Under the pieces are notes generated by a model that made no database searches, had not been told where the DNA came from, and saw nothing but the letters and a program-made list of their open reading frames with translations. From Pelosinus sp. IPA-1 (GTDB lineage Bacteria; Bacillota; Negativicutes; DSM-13327), in the NCBI RefSeq assembly GCF_030269905.1, contig NZ_BSVC01000003.1, forward strand, positions 429,356 to 493,355: a stretch of DNA of 64,000 nucleotides, written 5' to 3'. Both the position numbers and the translations under genes were made by a program. How positions within the stretch are numbered: the first letter of the stretch is position 1; each line of letters starts with the position of its first letter. Of the stretch, positions 25,012-33,465 are shown in pieces.

Positions 25012-26922
25012 ATGCCAAAAGCGATAAGCAATTCAAACCTTGAAGTCATAACGTTACAAGAACGGATTAAAAAATTATCAATTGAAAAGGAACATCTCCA
25101 TTTAATCAATAATCTTATGCGTCAACTAAGTGCTGTACAAGGACTTGATAATACGGTTGAAACAATGTTAAGGATTATTCTTGAAAATGTAGGTGGTTTT
25201 AATCCTAGCATCTACTACTTTATGGATAAGAATATCTACTATGTAGGCATTTCGGGCATGAAACTAAAGCTTAATAAGATAGAAGATGCTTGTATACTGC
25301 AGGTGATTGAAACTCGTCGCTTTACCGAATTTAAATCGTATCAGACTAACAAATTAGACGCAAAGCATCATACTTGGGTATTTCCCCTTTTGCTAGGACA
25401 AGAAGTAATTGGCGTTTTCAAAATGGATGGTATGCCAGCGGAAGTCAATGAAATACAATCTTACCTAGCAACTTTTTTCCATTATGCGTCCCTCCTTTTG
25501 AAGAATGAAATGCAAGGGTATGGCAAACTGAAAAATGCATATGAGGAATTAAGCAGAATCAATGAAGCCTTAATCCGCGAAGTTAAAGAACGTAAGGCAA
25601 CAGAAGAAGCGTTGCAACAAAAAACAAAAGAGATTCGGCGTCTGGCATATGCGGATGGATTAACTGGTTTACCAAACCGGACACATCTCAACGAACGTCT
25701 TAACAAGGAGATGGAGAGTGTCAGGCAAAACCTATCAACGGGTGCTGTCTTATTTATTGATTTAGATGATCTTAAGATGGTAAATGACACTTTTGGACAT
25801 ACATCCGGTGATGGGTTAATTATTGCAGCTGGCGCCTATATCTTATCTGAAGTTGGTCAAATTGGTTTTGTGGCGCGCCTTGGTGGTGATGAGTTTATGG
25901 TTATTTTACCAGGGGAAAGTGATCGTAAAAGGGTTGCTAAAATCGCTGATGGGATTGTTAATGTTCTACGACAGGAGTACGATGTTCAAGGAGTACGTTA
26001 TCGTATGAGCGCTAGTATTGGCATTGTCATTTATCCCGAAGATGGAGAAACAGCAGAAGAAGTTTTTAAGAATGCAGATAATGCCCTTTATTCAGCCAAA
26101 GGAGCTGGCAAGGGATGTTGGCGGTTCTACCAAGATTCCATGCAGAAGGCAGCCTATGAAAAAATAGTACTTACAAATAGTCTTAGAGGTGCCATAGAAC
26201 GAGGAGAACTGTTTGTTCATTATCAGCCTCAAATGGAGTTAAGTAAAAAAAATCTTGTAGGATTTGAAGCACTGCTGCGCTGGGACAGCCCTATCTATGG
26301 AAAAGTATCACCAGATCGTTTCATTCCCTTGGCTGAGCAGGGCGGATTAATACAAGAAATTGGCCAGTGGGTGCTTAGAGAAGCTTGTCACTTTGCGAAA
26401 CGACTAGCTAATCGAGGGCGAGATAATATTCGTGTTGCTGTTAATATATCCTCGAAGCAATTAGCTGTAGATAATTTCGTCACTATTGTACAAGAGGCTG
26501 TCCAGGAAGCTGGCATTCATCCTTGTCAATTAGAACTGGAAATAACCGAAAGTGTCTTATTGGTTTCCATAGAAGAGGCAACGCAAAAGCTAGAAGAATT
26601 ACGTGAGATAGGGATATGTTTATCGTTAGACGATTTTGGAACAGGATATTCTTCTTTGACCTACCTAAGAAATTTACCTGTGGAAACGCTGAAAATAGAT
26701 AAATCTTTTATTGATATGATATCGACAGATACGGTTCAATCAGAAATTATTGGAGCTATTATCAATATGGCCCACAGTTTGAAAATGACAGTTGTTGCTG
26801 AAGGGGTTGAAACAGAAGAACAACTTCTGTATTTAGCAAATAATTGTTGTGATTGTATCCAAGGGTATATCTACAGCCGGCCAGTACCAGAAGCAGAGGC
26901 AATAGCGCTCTTAGATCAATAA
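25012..26922 (+). CDS. GGDEF-EAL cyclic-di-GMP enzyme with GAF-like sensor
   Basis: A 636-residue cytoplasmic bifunctional protein. A helical start leads into a GAF-like domain (about 40-160), a coiled coil (165-205), a GGDEF domain with intact RLGGDEF (about 289-295) and an EAL domain with FEALLRW, NISSKQL, EITESVL, DDFGTGYSSL, KIDKSF and EGVETEEQL. Both the cyclase and phosphodiesterase halves therefore look active. No RxxD inhibitory site is seen just before GGDEF. AAAGGAGG precedes the ATG. It is followed by a STAS antagonist (36 bases) and a phosphatase/kinase sensor (43 bases), suggesting one signalling operon. Confidence 0.93.
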   Translation: MPKAISNSNLEVITLQERIKKLSIEKEHLHLINNLMRQLSAVQGLDNTVETMLRIILENVGGFNPSIYYFMDKNIYYVGISGMKLKLNKIEDACILQVIETRRFTEFKSYQTNKLDAKHHTWVFPLLLGQEVIGVFKMDGMPAEVNEIQSYLATFFHYASLLLKNEMQGYGKLKNAYEELSRINEALIREVKERKATEEALQQKTKEIRRLAYADGLTGLPNRTHLNERLNKEMESVRQNLSTGAVLFIDLDDLKMVNDTFGHTSGDGLIIAAGAYILSEVGQIGFVARLGGDEFMVILPGESDRKRVAKIADGIVNVLRQEYDVQGVRYRMSASIGIVIYPEDGETAEEVFKNADNALYSAKGAGKGCWRFYQDSMQKAAYEKIVLTNSLRGAIERGELFVHYQPQMELSKKNLVGFEALLRWDSPIYGKVSPDRFIPLAEQGGLIQEIGQWVLREACHFAKRLANRGRDNIRVAVNISSKQLAVDNFVTIVQEAVQEAGIHPCQLELEITESVLLVSIEEATQKLEELREIGICLSLDDFGTGYSSLTYLRNLPVETLKIDKSFIDMISTDTVQSEIIGAIINMAHSLKMTVVAEGVETEEQLLYLANNCCDCIQGYIYSRPVPEAEAIALLDQ

Positions 26923-26958
26923 GTGTCTATTTTCATCTTATTTTAGGGAGGGATCTAT

Positions 26959-27264
26959 ATGGAAAAGCACATTGATATTTCAGAAGAGAATGTTGTGGTG
27001 ACCTTAGACGGACGGATGCATGATGAGGATGCAGAACTTTTGGGGAAGGAACTTTTCAGATACATAGATCAAGGCTACAGTACTTTTATAATCGATATGG
27101 CTGGTTTACAATACATTGATAGTACAGGGATGGGGATTTTAATCGCCATTAACAAACAGACGCAGCAAACTGGCGGGAGCATTACATTAGCAGGCCTACG
27201 GGGTACGGTTAATGAATTATTTGAGGTAACTCGGTTGAAAAAAGTCTTCAAAATACAAGAATAA
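26959..27264 (+). CDS. STAS-domain anti-anti-sigma factor
   Basis: A 101-residue SpoIIAA/RsbV-like protein. The phosphorylatable serine is in IDSTGMG (Ser55). Such proteins bind an anti-sigma or switch kinase when unphosphorylated and are reset by PP2C phosphatases. The gene lies between the GGDEF-EAL gene and a large protein carrying both PP2C and HATPase domains, the two opposing enzyme types of partner switching. GGGAGGGATC precedes the ATG. Confidence 0.93.
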   Translation: MEKHIDISEENVVVTLDGRMHDEDAELLGKELFRYIDQGYSTFIIDMAGLQYIDSTGMGILIAINKQTQQTGGSITLAGLRGTVNELFEVTRLKKVFKIQE

Positions 27265-27307
27265 GTTGGTATAAAAGAAAAACTGTATGTAAACGAGGAG
27301 GGATTGT

Positions 27308-30300
27308 ATGCCTTTCTTTACTTCTTTCAAAAGAAATGTTACGACCATGAAAAAAACGTATTTAGGATTTTTCATGGTCATATTATTAATGGTTATGGTT
27401 AGTCTTTATGCTTATCGTAATACCCTCAAGGAATCAGATGCTTTGGAATGGAACATTCATAGTTATAAGGTATTAGATGAGTCGGGTTTGCTACTTCTAA
27501 GCCTTCTTAATATGGAGAACGGAATGAGGGGGTTTGCTGTTACTGGTTTTGAGCCATTTTTAGACTCCTTTATACAAGACAATGCTGAGTTTAAAGCACA
27601 TCTTGACATTGCAAAATCCCTAACCCGCGATAATCCTGTACAGCAAATGCGATTAGAACAGCTGCAAGAAGTCGCCGAGCAGTGGCAAACCTATGAAACC
27701 AATCTTATTACTTTACGACGTGAAGTTGAAACGGGTAAAATTCCGATGAGTGAAGTGATCCATTTCATGCAGACTATGCAAGGAAAGGTTCATATGAGTA
27801 AGATGCGAAGGCTGCTATCAGAATTTAATGCTGAAGAGCAGATGTTACTTGAACAAAGAGCTGAGGTACTTCGTGAAAATGAACGTTTGACAAGACGGAC
27901 GATCTTAATGGGGAGTATTACAGCTGCGGTACTTGCAGGCTTATTTGCTTTACTAATTACTGGAGAATTAAAGGACAAGAGAGAAAGTCAAGAACGGATT
28001 CGTAAGCAGTCTCAAATGCTGGATCTAAGTCATAATAATATAATTATCTTTACCTTGGAAGGCTATATAAAGTATTGGAATCATGGGGCGGAAGTGCGTT
28101 ACGGTTTATCAAAAGAGGAAGCTATAGGCCAAATAATAAATGATTTATTACAAACCGTTTACCCGAAACCTTTCGAAGATATTATGGAAGAATTACTGAT
28201 AAAGGGATATTGGGAAGGGGAAGTAATTGATACAGGAAAAGATGGTAAGACAAAAATTGTTAAGTGTCATTGGACATTAGAACGTGATTCTTTGGGTCAT
28301 CCTGTATCGATTTTTGAAGTCAGTTACGATATAACAGAACAAAGGGCAGCCGAAGAAGGTTTGCGGCAAAGTGAAGTTCGTTTTAAAGAGTGTATTGATA
28401 ATGTTCATGATCGCTACACCTTTTTTGAGGCAGTAAGGGATGAGTCTGGTACAATTGTGGATTTTATTTGCCAATTTGTAAACCGATCGGAATGCCAGGC
28501 CTATGGTACGGAAAGAGAAGAGTTGATTGGTAAATCAATGCTTGTCATATGGCCCGGCGTAATCGGTAAGGTCTTCGATGAATATTGTCAGGTTTGCGAG
28601 ACGGGTAAGTCTTTGATAGACGAGCAGTTCTTTTATCAGGATGATCAACATCAACATCTTAGTGGTATCTATGCGAGACAGGTGATTAAACTAGGAGATG
28701 GAGTAGCAATTAGTGCCCGTGATATCACGGAAAAGAAAAGGTATGAAGAAGAGCTGAGGTCCTTAAATGCTGAATTAGAAAGTAAAGTTCTTGAGAGAAC
28801 TTCCAACTTACAAGATCTCAATGCTGTGCTAGAAGAGGAGATTGCTGAAAGACAAGCAGCTGAAGAATCACTCACTGAAAATCGCGATATACTTGCTATC
28901 AGTGAAGCAAGGTATCGAGGGTTATTTGAACATATGCATAATGCATTCACCTACCGTAAAGTAGTTGTTGATGACACGGGCAGGCCTATTGATCTTATCT
29001 TTACGGAAGTCAATTATGTCTTTGAAAAAATGATTGGTAAAAAGGCTGTTGAGATCGTTGGTAAACGATGGACGGAAGTTGTTCCTGGGATTGAGAACGA
29101 TTCAATTAACTGGATAGAAGTTCTTGGTAATGTGGCGTTGACCGGTCAATCCACTACAATTGAAGGGTACTCCGATATTTCTGAAAAGTATTATCAAATA
29201 TTTGCCTATAGTCCTGCGCCAGATTGTGTAGCAGCCATTACTGTTGATAATACGGATAGAAAGCGGGCAGCAGAGGAGCTAAAGGAAAGTCGAGAAAGGT
29301 ATGAAGCACTGCTAAAACAATCTTCTGAAGCCATTGCTGTTGTAGATTACGATACGAAATCTGTCATTGAGATCAATGAGGCTTATTCAAGAATGTTTGG
29401 TTACTCTTTGGAAGAAATACAGGAGTTAGGTGTATCTGATTTTGTTATAGCGAATCTTGATGAAATCAGCACCATGAATCTTGATCTATTAGAGAACGGG
29501 TCCTGGCCAGCAAAAATTCGCCATTATAAACGTAAAGATGGGGAAGTTATCTACGTAGAACGGATAGGGTCATTAATCCGCCACCGTGGTAAACAACTCA
29601 TTTTATTGTCTTATCGTGATATTACAGAACAGCAAAAATTGCAGTCGGTGATTCAAGATCAGGTAGAGTTGGCTGGTGTTGTTCAAAAATCATTGCTACC
29701 AACTGACTATCAAGATGATAAACTAACGATTAAAACAATATTTCAGCCTTTAACTCTTGTAAGTGGTGATTTTTACGGCTATCGTTGGTCAAAAGATGGC
29801 ACTCAATTACACGGATATGTAATTGATGTAACTGGCCATGGTATGGCTACTGCTTTACATACTTCTGCTATCAGCAGCTTGCTCAATCAGCTAATGGAAA
29901 ATGAGGAGGTATGGACAGAGGATATAATGGTAGGTCTCAACAAAAATTTACTTTCCTATTTCCAAGATTTCACCTTCGTTGCTCTGATAGCCTTTACTTT
30001 AGACTTTGCCAAGAAAGAACTGCGATGCATATCAGGAGGAATTAATTACATATTGTCTTCTACACGAAAGCAGATGGGTGTAATAACAATTCCAGGTATC
30101 TATCTAGGGGTGACACAAGATGCTGAGTTTGAGACCATCGCTATGCCTATCCAGTATGGCGATACCTTCTATTTTATGACAGATGGCATTTTTGAAAGGT
30201 TGCCTAAGGAGATAGTGGATAATGCATTCCGATTTAATGATACTGTTCAATCATTAGAGGGAATTGCTAAAGATGGCAAAAATCATGATGATTGTTCGGC

Positions 30301-30724
30301 TCTTTGTATCCAAATTAAAGGCGAGGAACTTTTTCCAATATTTTTTGAGATATCTAATCCTAGTGAACGCCATCTTGCCCAATGCCGTATTAATCAAATA
30401 CTAGACCAACTTGTTGGCGAAAAGAACCCTAAAATAGAAGTGGCCCTTGGTGAAGCAATTATGAATGGGGCTCAGCATGGAGGGAATATTTCTGTAAAGA
30501 TTAATAAAATTGGAAAAAATATTATTATGCGGGTGCGAGATGATGGAAATGGTTTCCCCGGCAATACAGTGGCCAAGCAATTTGCACAAATTGGTAATGA
30601 AATTTTTGATAGACTGTTAACAGCCGAAAGTGGTCGAGGTATTCCTCTCATGTTAGCGTGGACAGATAAATTACTTTATAACCGGCAAGGCAATGAAGTT
30701 ATGTTAATAAAGTCTTTGGAATAA
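27308..30724 (+). CDS. CHASE3-PAS-PP2C-HATPase partner-switching sensor
   Basis: An 1138-residue membrane sensor. Helices at about 18-36 and 195-217 bracket a CHASE3-like extracytoplasmic helical domain. Four PAS regions follow (about 235-350, 355-475, 535-655, 665-780) with a coiled coil near 475-530. A SpoIIE-type PP2C domain follows (about 790-1000; LVSGDFYG, DVTGHGMATAL, FMTDGIFERL, NHDDCSALC). The last part is an RsbW/SpoIIAB-like ATPase (about 1010-1138; EAIMNGAQHGG N-box, DDGNGFP and ESGRGIPL). Phosphatase and kinase modules in one chain next to a STAS substrate form a compact partner-switching unit. GAGGAGGG precedes the ATG. The external signal is unknown. Confidence 0.92.
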   Translation: MPFFTSFKRNVTTMKKTYLGFFMVILLMVMVSLYAYRNTLKESDALEWNIHSYKVLDESGLLLLSLLNMENGMRGFAVTGFEPFLDSFIQDNAEFKAHLDIAKSLTRDNPVQQMRLEQLQEVAEQWQTYETNLITLRREVETGKIPMSEVIHFMQTMQGKVHMSKMRRLLSEFNAEEQMLLEQRAEVLRENERLTRRTILMGSITAAVLAGLFALLITGELKDKRESQERIRKQSQMLDLSHNNIIIFTLEGYIKYWNHGAEVRYGLSKEEAIGQIINDLLQTVYPKPFEDIMEELLIKGYWEGEVIDTGKDGKTKIVKCHWTLERDSLGHPVSIFEVSYDITEQRAAEEGLRQSEVRFKECIDNVHDRYTFFEAVRDESGTIVDFICQFVNRSECQAYGTEREELIGKSMLVIWPGVIGKVFDEYCQVCETGKSLIDEQFFYQDDQHQHLSGIYARQVIKLGDGVAISARDITEKKRYEEELRSLNAELESKVLERTSNLQDLNAVLEEEIAERQAAEESLTENRDILAISEARYRGLFEHMHNAFTYRKVVVDDTGRPIDLIFTEVNYVFEKMIGKKAVEIVGKRWTEVVPGIENDSINWIEVLGNVALTGQSTTIEGYSDISEKYYQIFAYSPAPDCVAAITVDNTDRKRAAEELKESRERYEALLKQSSEAIAVVDYDTKSVIEINEAYSRMFGYSLEEIQELGVSDFVIANLDEISTMNLDLLENGSWPAKIRHYKRKDGEVIYVERIGSLIRHRGKQLILLSYRDITEQQKLQSVIQDQVELAGVVQKSLLPTDYQDDKLTIKTIFQPLTLVSGDFYGYRWSKDGTQLHGYVIDVTGHGMATALHTSAISSLLNQLMENEEVWTEDIMVGLNKNLLSYFQDFTFVALIAFTLDFAKKELRCISGGINYILSSTRKQMGVITIPGIYLGVTQDAEFETIAMPIQYGDTFYFMTDGIFERLPKEIVDNAFRFNDTVQSLEGIAKDGKNHDDCSALCIQIKGEELFPIFFEISNPSERHLAQCRINQILDQLVGEKNPKIEVALGEAIMNGAQHGGNISVKINKIGKNIIMRVRDDGNGFPGNTVAKQFAQIGNEIFDRLLTAESGRGIPLMLAWTDKLLYNRQGNEVMLIKSLE

Positions 30725-30727
30725 GCA

Positions 30728-30774
30728 ACGACCTCCTACTTGTAGAAGAATGGCTACAAGTAGGAGGTCGTTTT
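30728..30774. terminator. Bidirectional terminator
   Basis: ACGACCTCCTACTTGTAG and its exact complement CTACAAGTAGGAGGTCGT with an 8-base loop, between convergent genes. Confidence 0.9.
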
Positions 30775-30796
30775 ATCGTTGAAAAATGTAAATTAT

Positions 30797-31495
30797 TTAC
30801 AGTTTAAAAGCAAAGAGGCAAGAGATACCTTTCATAGTGTAATCTTCTTTGCCAGGGGAGAAGTAAGGAGAAGGAGTAATTAAATCTAAATTTGCCACTT
30901 TTCGTTCTGCGTAAGAAAGGTTGAAGGTTGTGGAAGTTGACATTTTATAGCTAACCCCTAATTCTTTTAGCAATACGTCCTTACCGCCTATCAAAGTAGC
31001 GAACATAGTAATTTTATCATTGAGCTTTTGAGATCCAGTTAAACCAAAATGCAAGGCTGACTTAGAAGCGTCGTTTACATACTTTCCATAGGATATTTTA
31101 GTGTCTTCATAGCCTGCGATAAAAGTAAGATTTGGATTTATTTTATAAAGTAGGTTCAAATCACGAGGTGTAGCTTTTGCGTATGTCGTCATCGTAACAG
31201 GAGTATTGGAAAGTGTCATCATTGTAAGAGTAGAATCTTCTGATATGAACATTCCCTGTTTGTATTGTAGTGCTAGATGATCATTTAAACCAGTGGTTAC
31301 CGTAGCCTTAAATCCCGATTTGCCAGTAACGTCAGCTGAAACGGTGCCTCTACCACTTACTTTGGAATTGAGAGTACTACCGATTTCTAGACTAGTGGCT
31401 CCTTTTTCAAACTCCGTTGTAGGAGAGGCAAAGGTATTACCTGCTGTCATAATGAGTCCCGTTGTTAGTGTTAATGCAGCGATTAATTTGCGCAT
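30797..31495 (-). CDS. Predicted outer-membrane beta-barrel protein
   Basis: A 232-residue protein with a signal peptide (MRKLIAALTLTTGLIM, cleavage near NTFA-SP) followed by alternating polar/hydrophobic beta segments (FKATVTTGLNDHLALQYKQG, LNLLYKINPNLTFIAGYED, TTFNLSYAERKV) and a terminal strand ending LFAFKL. This pattern fits a small barrel of 8-10 strands in the outer membrane of a diderm Firmicute. AAGGAGGAAAC precedes the ATG. No specific family is recognised. It is a single-gene unit convergent with the signalling block. Confidence 0.75.
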   Translation of the reverse strand: MRKLIAALTLTTGLIMTAGNTFASPTTEFEKGATSLEIGSTLNSKVSGRGTVSADVTGKSGFKATVTTGLNDHLALQYKQGMFISEDSTLTMMTLSNTPVTMTTYAKATPRDLNLLYKINPNLTFIAGYEDTKISYGKYVNDASKSALHFGLTGSQKLNDKITMFATLIGGKDVLLKELGVSYKMSTSTTFNLSYAERKVANLDLITPSPYFSPGKEDYTMKGISCLFAFKL

Positions 31496-31715
31496 GTTTC
31501 CTCCTTAGTATGTTTCCTTGTTTATACCACATTTGTAGTTGCAAAAGTTCCTTTTACAGGGCTCAAAATGGCTATTGCTTATTTTACCATAAAAAAATAT
31601 TGTGACAAATAGAGACTATCTAGTCTCCTACAGGCTCATGTAGTTCTCTGAAATTGTTGTTTTAAAATAGCAGAGAATTAGTAAAGGAAATATTTATAGA
31701 TTACTTGAGTAAACC

Positions 31716-31744
31716 TTTAGAAAAAATCGATTTACTAGTATAAT
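31716..31744 (+). promoter_or_regulatory. Likely promoter of the GltD-like gene
   Basis: TTTAGA, 17-base spacer, perfect TATAAT at 31739-31744, about 40 bases before the start codon. Confidence 0.5.
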
Positions 31745-31785
31745 AAGGGGAACGTTTTTAATTGTGAATAAGGGAGACGAGATAT

Positions 31786-33153
31786 ATGTTAATTGATAAG
31801 CAGACAAATTTTGCAAAGGAAAGGCTCTCCTTTAATGAAATAGATGAGGGTTTTACAACGAAAGAGGCAATTGCTGAGGCTAAGCGATGTTTAAATTGCC
31901 CGAAGCCACTGTGCCGTGCTGGCTGCCCTATTGAAAATGAAATTCCCAGTTTTATTTTGGCGCTAGCAAAAGGTAATATTGGGGAAGCCAGTACTATAAT
32001 CGCGCGCCGCAGTAATCTTCCTGCCGTTTGCGGGCGGGTTTGCCCACACGAAAAACAATGTGAAGGTGCTTGCATTCTTACTAAAAAGAATTGCGGAATT
32101 CAGATAGGTAAACTGGAACGCTTTATTGCTGATTTTGATGCGGAAATGAGTATAGATAGACCTAAATGCGCTTCTTTGGTAAACGGTAAGGTTGCAGTAA
32201 TTGGTTCTGGTCCAGCTGGATTGACTGTGGCTGGAGATCTTGCCAAGCTGGGCTTTGAAGTTATTATCTTTGAATCACAAGAGGAACCGGGTGGAGTCTT
32301 AATGTATGGAATTCCCGAATTTCGTTTAGGGAAGGAAATTGTCCGTCGAGAAATTAAAAGAATTGAAGAACTAGGGGTTACCATCAAGACGAATGTTTTA
32401 GTTGGACAGGATCTTACTGTAGATGAATTGTTTGCAGAAGGTTTTGATGCGATCTTCATTGGGACAGGTACTGTACTACCCAAAATAATTGATATTCCAG
32501 GGAAAGATTTGGTGGGAGTGATACAGGCAACGTATCTGCTTAGAATGGTGACCTTAATTCGCACCGAAAAAATTGATAAAAAAGAAATTCCCGTGAGCCC
32601 TCATGATCGGGTGGTAGTCATTGGAGCAGGAAATGTAGCCATGGATGCTGCCCGCACCGCAGTACGTTTGGGAGCTGCTAAGGTTACCGTTGTCTATCGT
32701 CGCACGGAAAATGACATTACTGCCTTACATTCTGAGTATGAAGCAGCAAAAGCAGAAGGTGTGGAATTTAAGTGGCTATCGAGTCCTACTTCGATTCTAG
32801 GAACCGATCAGGTTATCGGGCTAGAATATGAAGTTCAAGAAATTGATGGAGAGGGAAAGGTCTACGGAACAGGAAAAAGAGAAGTGATTGAGGCCGATAA
32901 AATTGTTCCTGCAATCGGCCAGCGTCCAGCGGCTAGAATCGTATCAACTACTCAAGGAATTGATGTTAATGCCAATGGATATGTAGTTACCCGTGATCGC
33001 CCTTATGGGATGACAACTCGTAAAGGTGTTTTTGCCGGGGGAGATGTTGTGCATGAACCAGCCACTGTGGTTTTAGCAATGAAAGAAGCCAAAAAATTAG
33101 CAGCAGGGATCGCTCAATATGTGGAAGCAAAAAAACTAATAGAGAATTGCTAA
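31786..33153 (+). CDS. GltD-like NAD(P)H oxidoreductase (glutamate synthase small-subunit family)
   Basis: A 455-residue flavin/iron-sulfur protein. The N-terminal domain carries two Cys clusters (CLNCPKPLCRAGC and VCGRVCPHEKQCEGAC) for 4Fe-4S centres; next come a FAD motif GSGPAGLTVAG (about residue 142) and a NAD(P) motif GAGNVAMDAAR (about 283). Such subunits pass electrons from NADPH to glutamate synthase or act in NfnB-like bifurcating complexes. Here neither a GltA/GltB nor an NfnA gene is adjacent, so it may work alone or with a partner encoded elsewhere. GGGAGACGAG precedes the ATG. Confidence 0.9.
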   Translation: MLIDKQTNFAKERLSFNEIDEGFTTKEAIAEAKRCLNCPKPLCRAGCPIENEIPSFILALAKGNIGEASTIIARRSNLPAVCGRVCPHEKQCEGACILTKKNCGIQIGKLERFIADFDAEMSIDRPKCASLVNGKVAVIGSGPAGLTVAGDLAKLGFEVIIFESQEEPGGVLMYGIPEFRLGKEIVRREIKRIEELGVTIKTNVLVGQDLTVDELFAEGFDAIFIGTGTVLPKIIDIPGKDLVGVIQATYLLRMVTLIRTEKIDKKEIPVSPHDRVVVIGAGNVAMDAARTAVRLGAAKVTVVYRRTENDITALHSEYEAAKAEGVEFKWLSSPTSILGTDQVIGLEYEVQEIDGEGKVYGTGKREVIEADKIVPAIGQRPAARIVSTTQGIDVNANGYVVTRDRPYGMTTRKGVFAGGDVVHEPATVVLAMKEAKKLAAGIAQYVEAKKLIENC

Positions 33154-33198
33154 AGATAAGTAAAAATTTCTTATAAAAACCTAAGAAGTACTACAGCT

Positions 33199-33244
33199 GA
33201 AGGGACCGTATTGAAATGTTATTTCAACGCAGTCCCTTCTTTCT
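33199..33244 (+). terminator. Terminator of the GltD-like gene
   Basis: GAAGGGAC...TTGAAAT and ATTTCAA...GTCCCTTC, followed by TTTCT. Confidence 0.8.
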
Positions 33245-33273
33245 AGATAAGCATTGAATCTATATAGAGGTTG

Positions 33274-33309
33274 AAAAATCCTTATATCTTTTTAGTTATA
33301 AGGATTTTT
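33274..33309 (+). terminator. Second hairpin before the PTS regulator
   Basis: AAAAATCCTTATA and TATAAGGATTTTT arms, 10-base loop, ending in a T run; a backup or bidirectional terminator in the 312-base gap. The rest of this gap shows nothing else that I can support. Confidence 0.7.
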
Positions 33310-33465
33310 GTTATATCTTATGAATGAAAAACCAATGTGATTTAGAGTAGCCGATTCTTGATTGGAACTCTATTAGTTCATTTTTGCCATAATGTTAGTG
33401 AAAGATGTTAAACTTCTGATTATTCAAATAATAAAGTAAAATAAATATGGAAGTAGGTGAAAGTT

